From CAZKRL01 sp964555295 (GTDB taxonomy: Bacteria > Bacteroidota > Bacteroidia > Flavobacteriales_D > Sanyastnellaceae), in contig CAZKRL010000023.1 of NCBI GenBank assembly GCA_964555295.1, positions 1-44,862 of the forward strand: 44,862 nucleotides of DNA. The letters run 5' to 3'. A program made the position numbers and the translations under genes. This document shows, one piece after another, positions 35,224 through 43,310 of this stretch. The first letter of the stretch is position 1, and every line of letters starts with the position of its first letter. Under the pieces are notes generated by a model, which saw only the letters and a list, made by a program, of their open reading frames with translations, ran no database searches and had not been told where the DNA came from.

Positions 35224-35982
35224 ATGCTGAATATATCGAATCTGCAGGCACGTATAGGAGATAATGAAATTCTTCGCGGACTTTCACTGGAAGTTCGACC
35301 GGGCGAAGTGCACGCCATTATGGGGCCCAACGGAAGTGGAAAAAGCACACTCGCTTCTGCACTTGCCGGAAGAGAAGACATTGAGATCACCGGTGGTTCG
35401 GTGTTGTTCAATCAACAAGAGTTATTGGAAATGCCCACTGAAGAACGATCACGCAACGGACTCTTCCTGGCCTTTCAATATCCAGTTGAAATACCTGGGG
35501 TATCCAATATGAATTTCCTCAAAGCTGCCGTGGCAGAGCATCGCGCGCATCGCGGATTGCCAGCACTCAACGCAAAGGAATTTTTACAGCTGGTGAAAGA
35601 AAAATCGTCTCTCGTAGAACTTGATGGCAAACTCGCCAATCGTGCGCTGAACGAGGGATTTAGCGGTGGTGAAAAGAAACGCAATGAGATTTTTCAGATG
35701 GCAATGCTTGATCCAACATTGGCAATACTAGACGAGACCGACAGCGGACTCGATATTGATGCACTGCGCATTGTGGCATCGGGAGTAAATGCATTACGAT
35801 CGCCAGAAAAATCTTTTGTGGTCATAACGCACTATCAGCGTCTCCTGGATTATATCGTGCCCGATTTCGTCCATGTATTGTTCCAGGGACGAATCGTAAA
35901 AAGTGGAACAAAAGAATTGGCGCTGGAACTGGAAGAGCGCGGTTATGACTGGATTCGGGAGGAAGCGGAGGTGAAGTCATGA
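35224..35982 (+). CDS. sufC: Fe-S cluster assembly ATPase SufC
   Basis: A 252-residue ABC-type ATPase that drives SufBCD rearrangement. Walker A is GPNGSGKST (about 38-46), the signature is GFSGGEKKRNEIFQM, and the Walker B region is LAILDETDSGLDIDAL, followed by the H-loop VVITHYQRLL. All are intact. It starts 21 nt after sufB and its stop overlaps the sufD start (ATGA). Confidence 0.97.
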   Translation: MLNISNLQARIGDNEILRGLSLEVRPGEVHAIMGPNGSGKSTLASALAGREDIEITGGSVLFNQQELLEMPTEERSRNGLFLAFQYPVEIPGVSNMNFLKAAVAEHRAHRGLPALNAKEFLQLVKEKSSLVELDGKLANRALNEGFSGGEKKRNEIFQMAMLDPTLAILDETDSGLDIDALRIVASGVNALRSPEKSFVVITHYQRLLDYIVPDFVHVLFQGRIVKSGTKELALELEERGYDWIREEAEVKS

Positions 35983-37184
35983 GTGGCGAAGTGAAGATGA
36001 TGCCCGCCATTCTCTCGCTACTGCCGGAGAAAAAAGATCATCCGTGCTGGGAAGCTCTCACATCTATTGCGCCGCCTTCATCCAAACAGGAACTCTGGAA
36101 ATATACCCGCACCGGACGCATCCTTCAGCAAGCGTGGAAACTAAGTAAAAACAATGAGAAGGAACTTCCTACTGCTTTCGATGTTGAGACAAGAAGAATT
36201 GTTATCATCAATGGTCAATATCATCCTGAAAGTACACGATTACCTGAAGGAATAACCCTTTCAGTAGCGCATGAACACTTTCACCCGCATACGCCAGAAC
36301 ATTTTTTCGAAGCGCTGTCATTCGTGCATTGTACCTGTTTGCTTGATATCCACGTTGCACATCACGCTGATGTACATGACATCATTCACATCGAATATCA
36401 TCATACTGAGGAGGACGTTTTTTCTGCTCCGGTAGTACGAATTCATGCGGGTAATCACAGCCGTGTAAAATTTGCAGAACACTTTCTCGAGACCTCGTCA
36501 GCATGTCTTCATATCCGCAATCTTATTGTTAGAGCCGACGCTTCCTCCCATCTGCAAATAGATAAAATACAATGTGGCGGCACAAAGGCTTTCGTGATCA
36601 ATGAAGATAGGATTGAAGTAAAGGATGCAGCAGATTTCCGTATCAATACCTTGACAGTATCGGGACAATGGACGCGCAACATGCTCCATATTTCCTTGAT
36701 GGGTTCGGGTGCGGTGGCTCATCTCAACGGGTTTTATGCTCCCTGTGATAGCGAGTTCATTGATAACCATACTTGTGTTTATCATGCAGTGCCGAATTGT
36801 GAGAGTCATGAATTATACAAAGGGCTTTTGAGCGACACCTCTACCGGAGTATTCAACGGTCGTATCCATGTAGAAAAGGACGCGCAGAAAACCAATGCCT
36901 ATCAGAGTAACGCTAATTTGCTCTCCGGGTTAGAAGCAAAAATGTACACCAAGCCCGAGCTTGAAATTTATGCTGATGATGTCAAGTGCAGTCATGGCAG
37001 CACCACAGGTCAAATTGATGAAGAAGCTCTCTTCTATCTGAAGGCGCGGGGCCTTTCTCATGAACGTGCTTCACAATTGCTCTCAGAAGCGTTCTTTGCC
37101 GAGATCCTTGCTGGTACTGCCCAACCCGTTGCTGATCATGTGATGAAGTTACTTGCCAAACGTAGAATAGTTCATCCTGACTGA
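35979..37184 (+). CDS. sufD: Fe-S cluster assembly protein SufD
   Basis: 401 residues, partner of SufB with the same beta-helix fold. The conserved C-terminal part reads SGLEAKMYTKPELEIYADDV followed by KCSHGSTTGQIDEEALFYL, where the histidine is the conserved metal-related residue. The start shares ATGA with the sufC stop; a second ATG at 36000 is a possible alternative. SufS follows by 1 nt. Confidence 0.95.
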   Translation: MSGEVKMMPAILSLLPEKKDHPCWEALTSIAPPSSKQELWKYTRTGRILQQAWKLSKNNEKELPTAFDVETRRIVIINGQYHPESTRLPEGITLSVAHEHFHPHTPEHFFEALSFVHCTCLLDIHVAHHADVHDIIHIEYHHTEEDVFSAPVVRIHAGNHSRVKFAEHFLETSSACLHIRNLIVRADASSHLQIDKIQCGGTKAFVINEDRIEVKDAADFRINTLTVSGQWTRNMLHISLMGSGAVAHLNGFYAPCDSEFIDNHTCVYHAVPNCESHELYKGLLSDTSTGVFNGRIHVEKDAQKTNAYQSNANLLSGLEAKMYTKPELEIYADDVKCSHGSTTGQIDEEALFYLKARGLSHERASQLLSEAFFAEILAGTAQPVADHVMKLLAKRRIVHPD

Positions 37185-37185
37185 T

Positions 37186-38400
37186 ATGGATGCGAGAATT
37201 TTCCGCGGCCATTTCCCCATCCTTGAAGAGACGGTCAAAGGCAAGCCACTCGTGTATTTTGATAATGCCGCGACAACGCAGAAACCTCAATCTGTTATAC
37301 ATAGACTTACGCAGTACTACACGCATGAAAATGCAAACATTCACCGTGGCGCCCATCATCTCGCGCACCTTGCTACCGAGGCATATGAGAATGTGCGCAC
37401 ATCGTTGAAAGAATTCATCGGAGCCAAGAGGAGAGAGGAAATAGTATTTACTTACGGTACAACAGACGGTATTAATCTCGTCGCAAACACCTGGGGAAGA
37501 GATCAGATACGGCAGGGCCACGAAATCTTGATATGCGAAGGCGATCATCACAGCAACATTGTTCCTTGGCAAATGCTCGCACAAGAATGCGGCGCAGTGC
37601 TACATGTATTGCCTATCACAGATTCTGGTGAATGGGATCTTAGTAAAATGGATCAACTGATTTCATCACGCACAAAGCTGGTCGCCGTGAATCATGTATC
37701 GAATGTTACCGGCACCATTCATCCCGTTCATTCGCTGATTGAAAAAGCGCATAGTCGTGGTGCTCTGGTTTTGCTAGATGGTGCGCAGGCGGTATCTCAT
37801 ATGAAGGTGGATGTGAGTGCATTAGATGTAGATTTCTATTGCTTCAGTGGGCACAAAATGTACGGACCAACCGGTGTAGGTGTGCTTTATGGCAAGTACG
37901 AACACCTCGCAAACATGCGTCCGTGGCGAGGTGGTGGAGAAATGATTACCACTGTGAGCATGGAGCGGAGTGAATATCAAATGCCGCCCTATCGTTTTGA
38001 GGCAGGCACTCCTCATATTGCTGGAGTAATTGCCTTGGGCGAAGCGGTTGAGTTCATTCGGCAAACGGGATTTGACTTTTTACAGAACGCAGAAAAGAAA
38101 TTACTCGCTCATCTAACCCATAGATTGAATGAGATAAAGGGAATTCGTATCTACGGTACAGCAATAGAAAAAACGTCGGTAGTGGCATTCAACATAGCTG
38201 GATTGCATCATGGCGATATCGGCACATTGCTCGATGAACAAGGCGTTGCAGTGCGTGCCGGACAACATTGTACAGAGCCCTTATGGAAGCGATATGGTGT
38301 TACCGGCTCGGTGCGTGTATCGCTTGCGGCCTATAATACTGTGGAAGAAATAGATATTTTCATACACGCATTACAGCGCACAATCAATATGCTTTCATGA
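37186..38400 (+). CDS. sufS: Cysteine desulfurase SufS
   Basis: A 404-residue PLP enzyme that takes sulfur from cysteine and hands it to SufE. The PLP lysine is in FSGHKMYGPTGVGVLYGK at about residue 224, and the catalytic cysteine is in RAGQHCTEPLW at about 361. Other conserved pieces are YFDNAATTQKP and ANIHRGAHHLA. Its stop overlaps the sufE start (ATGA). Confidence 0.97.
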   Translation: MDARIFRGHFPILEETVKGKPLVYFDNAATTQKPQSVIHRLTQYYTHENANIHRGAHHLAHLATEAYENVRTSLKEFIGAKRREEIVFTYGTTDGINLVANTWGRDQIRQGHEILICEGDHHSNIVPWQMLAQECGAVLHVLPITDSGEWDLSKMDQLISSRTKLVAVNHVSNVTGTIHPVHSLIEKAHSRGALVLLDGAQAVSHMKVDVSALDVDFYCFSGHKMYGPTGVGVLYGKYEHLANMRPWRGGGEMITTVSMERSEYQMPPYRFEAGTPHIAGVIALGEAVEFIRQTGFDFLQNAEKKLLAHLTHRLNEIKGIRIYGTAIEKTSVVAFNIAGLHHGDIGTLLDEQGVAVRAGQHCTEPLWKRYGVTGSVRVSLAAYNTVEEIDIFIHALQRTINMLS

Positions 38401-38816
38401 ATATCGAAGAACATCAGCAAGCATTGATATCTGAGTTTTCCATGATGGAAGAGTGGATGGAAAAATATGAGTACATCATTGAGATGGGCAAAGAGATGAC
38501 ACCGCTTCCAGAATCAGAGAAAAGTGATGAGCTTCTGATACGGGGCTGTCAGTCGCGCGTTTGGCTCAAATCAAGTATTTCAGAAGATGGTCTGTTGCAT
38601 TTTCAGGGGGATAGTGACGCGGTGATTACGAAAGGATTGGTGGCGCTGATGATCCGAGTATACGATGGTCAGCGCGCCGATGACATATTGAAAAACGAAC
38701 CTCATTTCATCCGGGATATTGGTTTACAGCAGCATCTCTCACCAACACGCAGCAATGGTTTAGCGAGTATGATTGCGAGAATCAGAGACTACGCGGTGAT
38801 GCACAGGGTGCGGTAA
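38397..38816 (+). CDS. sufE: Sulfur-transfer protein SufE
   Basis: 139 residues. The sulfur-accepting cysteine is in LLIRGCQSRVWL at about residue 51. The protein carries persulfide from SufS to SufB. It is the last gene of the operon and the last clear core gene before the accessory region. No terminator hairpin was seen after it. Confidence 0.95.
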   Translation: MNIEEHQQALISEFSMMEEWMEKYEYIIEMGKEMTPLPESEKSDELLIRGCQSRVWLKSSISEDGLLHFQGDSDAVITKGLVALMIRVYDGQRADDILKNEPHFIRDIGLQQHLSPTRSNGLASMIARIRDYAVMHRVR

Positions 38817-39133
38817 TATTTGTAGTGGTCTGGTAAAACTGGACAAGTTGAACAAAATCAACGAAACCATAAATTACCCCTCTTATGAAACTCTAACCTA
38901 GAATGTTTACCAATACTGCGAGGTAAAATTCTAATTAAGAAGAACTGCATTTCATTAAGATTCCGCGGTGAGGACGGATTGCCCAATAACTCCTGAATCG
39001 CTTGCCTGACGTGCATTTCCGAAGACCCACTGCTAACGCGTTTATTATACGTAAATGCGGTGTTTTTCTTTAGAACAAAGGTAATATAATTGGGTAATTC
39101 GAACCTAATTTTTTTGAGTTTATTTTTACTTTA
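38817..39133. other. Gene-free stretch after sufE with an IS3-like terminal repeat
   Basis: 317 nt without a credible coding frame. It begins with a 25-nt segment at 38821-38845 that opens TGTAGTGGTC and closes AACTGGACA, the layout of IS3-family terminal inverted repeats. No transposase follows directly. The rest is AT-rich, with no terminator and no tRNA. Confidence 0.5.
38821..38845 (+). repeat. Orphan IS3-like terminal inverted repeat
   Basis: The segment opens TGTAGTGGTC and ends AACTGGACA, like IS3-family ends that close on TGGACA. The internal side faces right. No matching outer end was found by eye in the window. It lies 5 nt after the sufE stop and may mark the left limit of the accessory region. 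Confidence 0.35.
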
Positions 39134-40177
39134 TCACCTCTCCATCGAGAAGGAAAGAGATAGAGACCAGGGAACAGTGTTGATCCTATCCTGAAGCAAT
39201 TTGATTTCCTTCATGAGTTCATCAAATGTGGGCGAATCTGTCTTGTAAATCATCTGTTCACGCATCACCGCGTAGTCTTCCCTCCACGCATCAATCATGC
39301 TACTTGGCGGAATAGGATTAATAGTGGTCGGATGATGTAGATTGTAGTCTACGCCTCCAACTCGAGTAAACTTATACCTATGTCTTACAATTGTTTCGTA
39401 AAGATTAGAGTCAGCTAAAGCCTTATCAGCAAAATTGGTTCTAGAAAGCATAACCAAATCATAGAGGTGTCTGCTTAATCGATTCACCCGAATCTTCTCG
39501 TTTGGTCTTTGAAATTCCTCATGGAGTAAGAACACCTTTTCCAAAAAAGTTCGCTCAGGATTCACTGTAGGAACTTGAATCAATGGCGAAGCAAAGTCTC
39601 TACCTGCGTATATCTCATCGATGAAAGAACCGAATTTCTGCATACTGAAGGGCTCGCGCAAAGAGCGACATCCAATTTCAATCTGAACTCTCGGCAATAT
39701 GTATTCTGAGTCTTCACCAATTACGCTGGGGTAGTAAATTTCCAAAACAGTTGGATCCTGATCTCCATTATCACTGTTTTCCACCTTGAACTGCAGCCCC
39801 GTATAACCTCTTCGGTTGAACTCTTCTTTCAATTGGCTATAAAAGGCACCCATGGTATAGGCGCCAGCCTCCTTCCTTAATCGATTAATCTGGTGACGTG
39901 AAATATCGCCATCATAACCGGCAAAGAACTCTTTATTAATGGCCAAGTCAACATCTTCCGAGAAACGATCGATGAGCTTCCAAGCCTTACTAAGCGAAGT
40001 GCCTCCTTTAAAAACAAGATGATTTGAAGCCTCCATTTGAAAAATGATTTCAAGACTTCGGCAAACCCACCAATCTTTTTCAACTGCAACAGGACGAATA
40101 CCCAACTTCTCGGCAACAGCATTGAATACCTCAATTTTCTCTTCCCTGCAAAGGTTATGAAATTTATTTGCCATCAT
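39134..40177 (-). CDS. AbiEii/AbiGii-family nucleotidyltransferase toxin
   Basis: 347 residues. The nucleotidyltransferase core is intact: HLVFKGGTSLSKAW (about 53-66), then the DxD of DRFSEDVDLAI (about 70-80), then LEKVFLLHEE and RHLYDLVMLS with the later conserved Lys and Asp. Type IV AbiE toxins stop growth reversibly, and related enzymes modify tRNA 3' ends; in AbiE systems this aborts phage infection. It overlaps the antitoxin gene by 14 nt, so the pair is one operon. It lies in the accessory region. Confidence 0.93.
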   Translation of the reverse strand: MMANKFHNLCREEKIEVFNAVAEKLGIRPVAVEKDWWVCRSLEIIFQMEASNHLVFKGGTSLSKAWKLIDRFSEDVDLAINKEFFAGYDGDISRHQINRLRKEAGAYTMGAFYSQLKEEFNRRGYTGLQFKVENSDNGDQDPTVLEIYYPSVIGEDSEYILPRVQIEIGCRSLREPFSMQKFGSFIDEIYAGRDFASPLIQVPTVNPERTFLEKVFLLHEEFQRPNEKIRVNRLSRHLYDLVMLSRTNFADKALADSNLYETIVRHRYKFTRVGGVDYNLHHPTTINPIPPSSMIDAWREDYAVMREQMIYKTDSPTFDELMKEIKLLQDRINTVPWSLSLSFSMER

Positions 40178-40769
40178 TTTCTACCGCTTTCTTCATGATT
40201 TTCTGAATCCATACCGGGGCAAGAGCTATGTCGTGCAGTAAATACTGTCTATTCTCTTTTTTAAGCACTTCAACAATTTTCACTTCTTCCTCTTTGGTTA
40301 CTTGGCCATTACCTATTTCCTTGAGAGCTTGAATAACCAAACGGCTCTTACTTCCCTTGGCCATTAGATTTTTGGGGGTGGTTTTCTTAAACCGCACAGA
40401 TCTGCGCCCGAGTTTAATCTCCCTCGGTGAACCATCCGTGAGGTATACTAAATTCATTGGTACTTGAGTGCTCAAGCCTAGCGTATTGAGAGCGTAGATT
40501 CCAGTTGGCACAATACGTATATGATCTCGCTTGGCGATAGCCTCAGCCACATCTTCAGCAGTTGGGATAATTTTGCCAACGAGTCTACTTTCTTTCGGTC
40601 GAACATAGATGCCTTGTGCAACACGTTCAATTTCACCGGCCTGTTCAAGACGGTAAAGAGATATGCGCACAGCCTCCGAAGAACCAAGGTCATTGAAATC
40701 GGAGGGGAATAACAACTCCCCTCTTTCAATTGACTCTATTCTAGATAATATGTCCTTTTCGATACTCAT
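40164..40769 (-). CDS. AbiEi-like (DUF6088) antitoxin / transcriptional autoregulator
   Basis: 201 residues, upstream partner of the AbiEii toxin. The N-terminal winged helix (FNDLGSSEAVRISLYRLEQA, then GEIERVAQGIYVRP) reads DNA in this family, and the C-terminal part (FKKTTPKNLMAKGSKSRLV) matches the DUF6088 type. It neutralises the toxin and is expected to repress its own promoter; a 9-bp inverted repeat that contains the -7 box lies 12 nt before the ATG. Confidence 0.9.
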   Translation of the reverse strand: MSIEKDILSRIESIERGELLFPSDFNDLGSSEAVRISLYRLEQAGEIERVAQGIYVRPKESRLVGKIIPTAEDVAEAIAKRDHIRIVPTGIYALNTLGLSTQVPMNLVYLTDGSPREIKLGRRSVRFKKTTPKNLMAKGSKSRLVIQALKEIGNGQVTKEEEVKIVEVLKKENRQYLLHDIALAPVWIQKIMKKAVENDGK

Positions 40770-40781
40770 GAAAATAGCTTC

Positions 40782-40810
40782 TGTAACAAAAATAGTAATT
40801 ATTTGTTACA
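40782..40810. promoter_or_regulatory. abiE operator: inverted repeat around the promoter
   Basis: A perfect 9-bp inverted repeat, TGTAACAAA and TTTGTTACA, with an 11-nt spacer. On the minus strand it includes the exact -7 consensus TATTTTTG (40787-40794), and GTTG lies 19 nt upstream (40814-40817) at the -33 position. A protein bound here would block transcription of the abiE operon. Confidence 0.7.
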
Positions 40811-41244
40811 AAACAACTCCATTCACAACTATAAGTATTGACAATTTTGAATTTTAAGGATTGTCGTAGCGGATGGTAAGAGGAAAATGCGTACCTCCTA
40901 CTGTTACCGGGTTAAGGGATGAAGCTACAACGTCTTTAGTAGGTTTACAGATTTACAATAAACTCCATAAACTTATTATAAAACTTACATCGCGAAAGAT
41001 TAATGCGCTTTAAATCAATGCATTAACCATTAATTCACTCTATTAGACTTAGCTAAAATCTACCTGGTTTTAATCTCCGCACTTTCAGTTCAATTTGCCT
41101 TTATACCAAATCAACCATGTCACAGATATTCGAATATTTGTGACAATCATTTAGTTATGTGTACGCTTTTGGCAACGGCCATGAAGAAGGTCGCAGCTTC
41201 GATTCTTGACACAAGAAACATGGACTGTCATAGCCTGAAATAGC
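40811..41244. other. Gene-free stretch with palindromes between abiE and the truncated repeat protein
   Basis: No credible gene. It holds the -33 element of abiE, a 7-bp inverted repeat (TTAATGC / GCATTAA, 41000-41026), and a 28-bp near-perfect palindrome at 41118-41145. A minus-strand reading of about 30 codons at 40858-40952 (with VGGTHFPLTIRYDNP) is bounded by stops and may be a gene remnant, but I do not recognise it. Confidence 0.6.
41118..41145. repeat. 28-bp near-perfect palindrome
   Basis: Left arm TGTCACAGATATTC, right arm GAATATTTGTGACA: 13 of 14 positions pair, with no spacer. It lies about 100 nt beyond the 3' end of the truncated repeat-protein gene and lacks a T run, so it is not a typical terminator. 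It is possibly a protein-binding or recombination site. Confidence 0.6.
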
Positions 41245-42627
41245 CTATGCCGCTCTATATGCCAATCCACTTCTGCGCTTGACTATCCAAAAATCTCTTT
41301 TTTCCAAGCCATTGTCATGAATACCAGAAACATCACTATTACCAAAAGCATCATCGGTTCCCGCTACACCCGCTAGAAGGTAGCCACCTCCCTGAGCAAG
41401 CTGAACATCATAACCGGCCTCGTAATGAATTCCTCCCAAACATCTGCTCCACTGAATGCTCCCGGTTGCATTCGTTTTTACAACCCACATATCCTCATAA
41501 CCCAACCCGGAATGAATACCACTAACATCCCCATTACTTGACTCAGCGGTACCAATCACTATGAATCCGCCGTCCGTTGTTTGCCTGACGGCGGATGCAT
41601 ACTCGTCGTTCGTTCCCCCGTAGCACTTCGACCAAATCAAGTTGCCTTCCGCATTAAGTTTAATCAACCACATATCAGAATGACAACTGGGTGGGCACAT
41701 ATCAGCATAAGAATGGTTCCCAACGACGTCACCATCTATGGAGTGAGCTTTTCCCGCGACTATATATCCACCATCTGAAGTTTCGCTGACAGAAGCACCC
41801 TCCTCGTAGCTTGTGCCTCCAAAACATCTCTGCCACTGAATCTCACCTGCAGCATCCATTTTGACAACCCATATATCAGTATAATATTGAGTATGATTTC
41901 CGGACACATCTCCGTCGATTGACCCTGTCGTGCCTGTCACGACATAACCTTCATCGGTAGTCTGATCAATAGAGGAAGCAACATCACTATCACTACCGCC
42001 AAAGCACTTCTGCCACTCGATGTAACCGTTACTATCAAGTTTAACCACCCAGAAATCAGAACTACCATTATTACCTGATACATCCCCGTTTGTCGAGCTT
42101 GTTTGACCTGCTACCACATATCCTCCATCTAAAGTTTGAATAATTGAATTGGCTTGCTCTTCACTGGTTCCACCCAAGCATCTCTGCCATTGGATAGACC
42201 CTGCATTATCGAGTTTAACGACCCACATATCAATTGATCCATGAAAACCAAATACGTCACCATCATACGAGCTTGTTTGACCTGCTACTACATATCCTCC
42301 ATCTAAAGTTTGAATAATTGAATTGGCTTGCTCATAATAACCGGTTCCACCCAAGCATCTCTGCCATTCGATAAAACCTAAGGCATTGACTTTAACCACC
42401 CAAATATCCCAGGTATTATCTCCCGATAAGTATTCATGATTACCGCTCACATCGCCATTATCGGAAATAGTTTTACCCGCCGCAATATATCCTCCGTCCA
42501 AGGTTGGTTGGATTGAATAGGCATAGTCTTCATCAAATCCTCCCAAGCATTGTTGCCAAATAATGAAGGGCTGCGCATCAGCACATAAAGTCACTAGTAA
42601 AATTAAAAGCGTCAATGTTGTTTTCAT
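41245..42627 (-). CDS. Secreted seven-fold repeat protein, C-terminus apparently lost
   Basis: 460 residues with a signal peptide (MKTTLTLLILLVTLCADAQP). The mature part is seven repeats of about 59 residues, each of the form CLGGTxxExAxSIxQTxDGGYVVAG then DGDVSGNHG then DxWVVKLD and GxIQWQR, which suggests a seven-bladed beta-propeller. It stops abruptly after repeat seven (KRRSGLAYRAA) where homologous Bacteroidota proteins normally go on to a T9SS sorting domain, so it may be truncated. Repeats two and three share 65 of 66 identical bases, at 42094-42159 and 42268-42333. The promoter box is TATATTTG at 42715-42722. Confidence 0.8.
   Translation of the reverse strand: MKTTLTLLILLVTLCADAQPFIIWQQCLGGFDEDYAYSIQPTLDGGYIAAGKTISDNGDVSGNHEYLSGDNTWDIWVVKVNALGFIEWQRCLGGTGYYEQANSIIQTLDGGYVVAGQTSSYDGDVFGFHGSIDMWVVKLDNAGSIQWQRCLGGTSEEQANSIIQTLDGGYVVAGQTSSTNGDVSGNNGSSDFWVVKLDSNGYIEWQKCFGGSDSDVASSIDQTTDEGYVVTGTTGSIDGDVSGNHTQYYTDIWVVKMDAAGEIQWQRCFGGTSYEEGASVSETSDGGYIVAGKAHSIDGDVVGNHSYADMCPPSCHSDMWLIKLNAEGNLIWSKCYGGTNDEYASAVRQTTDGGFIVIGTAESSNGDVSGIHSGLGYEDMWVVKTNATGSIQWSRCLGGIHYEAGYDVQLAQGGGYLLAGVAGTDDAFGNSDVSGIHDNGLEKRDFWIVKRRSGLAYRAA
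42094..42333. repeat. Near-identical 66-bp direct repeats within the propeller gene
   Basis: The 66-nt copies at 42094-42159 and 42268-42333 differ at one base and are 174 bp (58 codons) apart, one repeat unit. This points to recent duplication or gene conversion of a repeat blade. Confidence 0.85.
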
Positions 42628-42714
42628 TGTGTTTATGAATTTACGAAGTTCTGGGTTGTACGAGTAATTACTCTAAACTGAGATGGTCGGGTTAAGTTGG
42701 AAAAAATCTCATTT

Positions 42715-42722
42715 CAAATATA
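42715..42722 (-). promoter_or_regulatory. -7 promoter box of the secreted repeat protein
   Basis: On the minus strand TATATTTG matches TAnnTTTG exactly, 87 nt before the start codon. No good -33 element. Confidence 0.45.
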
Positions 42723-42781
42723 ATTGTTAATGTTATATGAATGAGGGGGTTCGGGGGAGACTTAAATCTTAAGTGAATTGT

Positions 42782-42960
42782 TCATTTCAATGCGGCTTTC
42801 TTATAAACCACTGCTGGTATGACCTTGCCGATGGACGAGTGTGATCTTCGTTGATTGCAATAGTTAATAAAGTTTTCACATTATCGGTATAACTCTTGGC
42901 CATCTCTGCTGGGGTTGAGATACAATCGGTCATGTGAGCCCATCTAGAGAAAACGAGGAA
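42782..42960 (-). pseudogene. Decayed IS3-family transposase C-terminus
   Basis: The minus-strand frame ending at 42782 reads NYCNQRRSHSSIGKVIP then AVVYKKAALK and a stop, matching the C-terminus of IS3-type integrase-core transposases (YNxxRxHSSLGxxTPxxV). Upstream the frame is closed by a stop; the sequence SYTDNVKT in another frame looks like the preceding helix, so at least one frameshift has occurred. No inverted repeat is recognisable at its end. This is a remnant, not an active element. Confidence 0.55.
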
Positions 42961-43310
42961 ATGGTTGAGTGCGATTTCATTCTATGCAATTGGTTGGTGT
43001 CAAAGTGATAGTTTTCCTCTCAAGTGCCATCGCAAATGTTATTCTTGAGAAAAACAGGCATTGCATAAAGTGCAGTGCTCGCTTTGAAATGGGCGCTAAA
43101 ACAGCGGCCGGTGAATGACAAATTGGCGCATGATTTCTCATCGGATAAAGACCGTTTGAGCATGCCCGGCATTTGTTGCGTGCTCAAATCCGCGCACCAA
43201 AGGAGTACAAACAATCAACATTCAAGACCAAAGTTGCATAGTGATCTGCCACAGTTCGAGTCAGAACCGCTCACTTTAGATGCGCCCGCCTCCAAAATTG
43301 ACTAGCTCAC

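Larger units (their letters stand above)
42628..43310. other. Gene-poor stretch with promoter and decayed IS sequences
   Basis: 683 nt. It holds the leader and promoter of the repeat-protein gene (to about 42730), a frameshifted IS3-like transposase tail (42782-42960) and, at 43018-43300, sequence with short open frames in several phases that I cannot identify. No intact gene. Confidence 0.55.

Noticed and set aside
39097..39105. Nine-base match ATTCGAACC to the tRNA T arm, as a possible left attachment site
   Set aside because: A 9-mer match is expected by chance in a window of this size; no longer match surrounds it.
41118..41145. The 28-bp palindrome as a chromosomal dif site
   Set aside because: Length fits, but it lacks the asymmetric arms and conserved TTATGTTAAAT-like right half of dif.
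42094..42333. Direct repeats considered as a CRISPR array
   Set aside because: They are in-frame coding repeats of a propeller-like protein, with only two near-identical copies and similar sequence between them.
43020..43305. Overlapping 64- and 76-codon frames on opposite strands
   Set aside because: Neither has a recognisable motif or promoter; the region looks like decayed mobile DNA.
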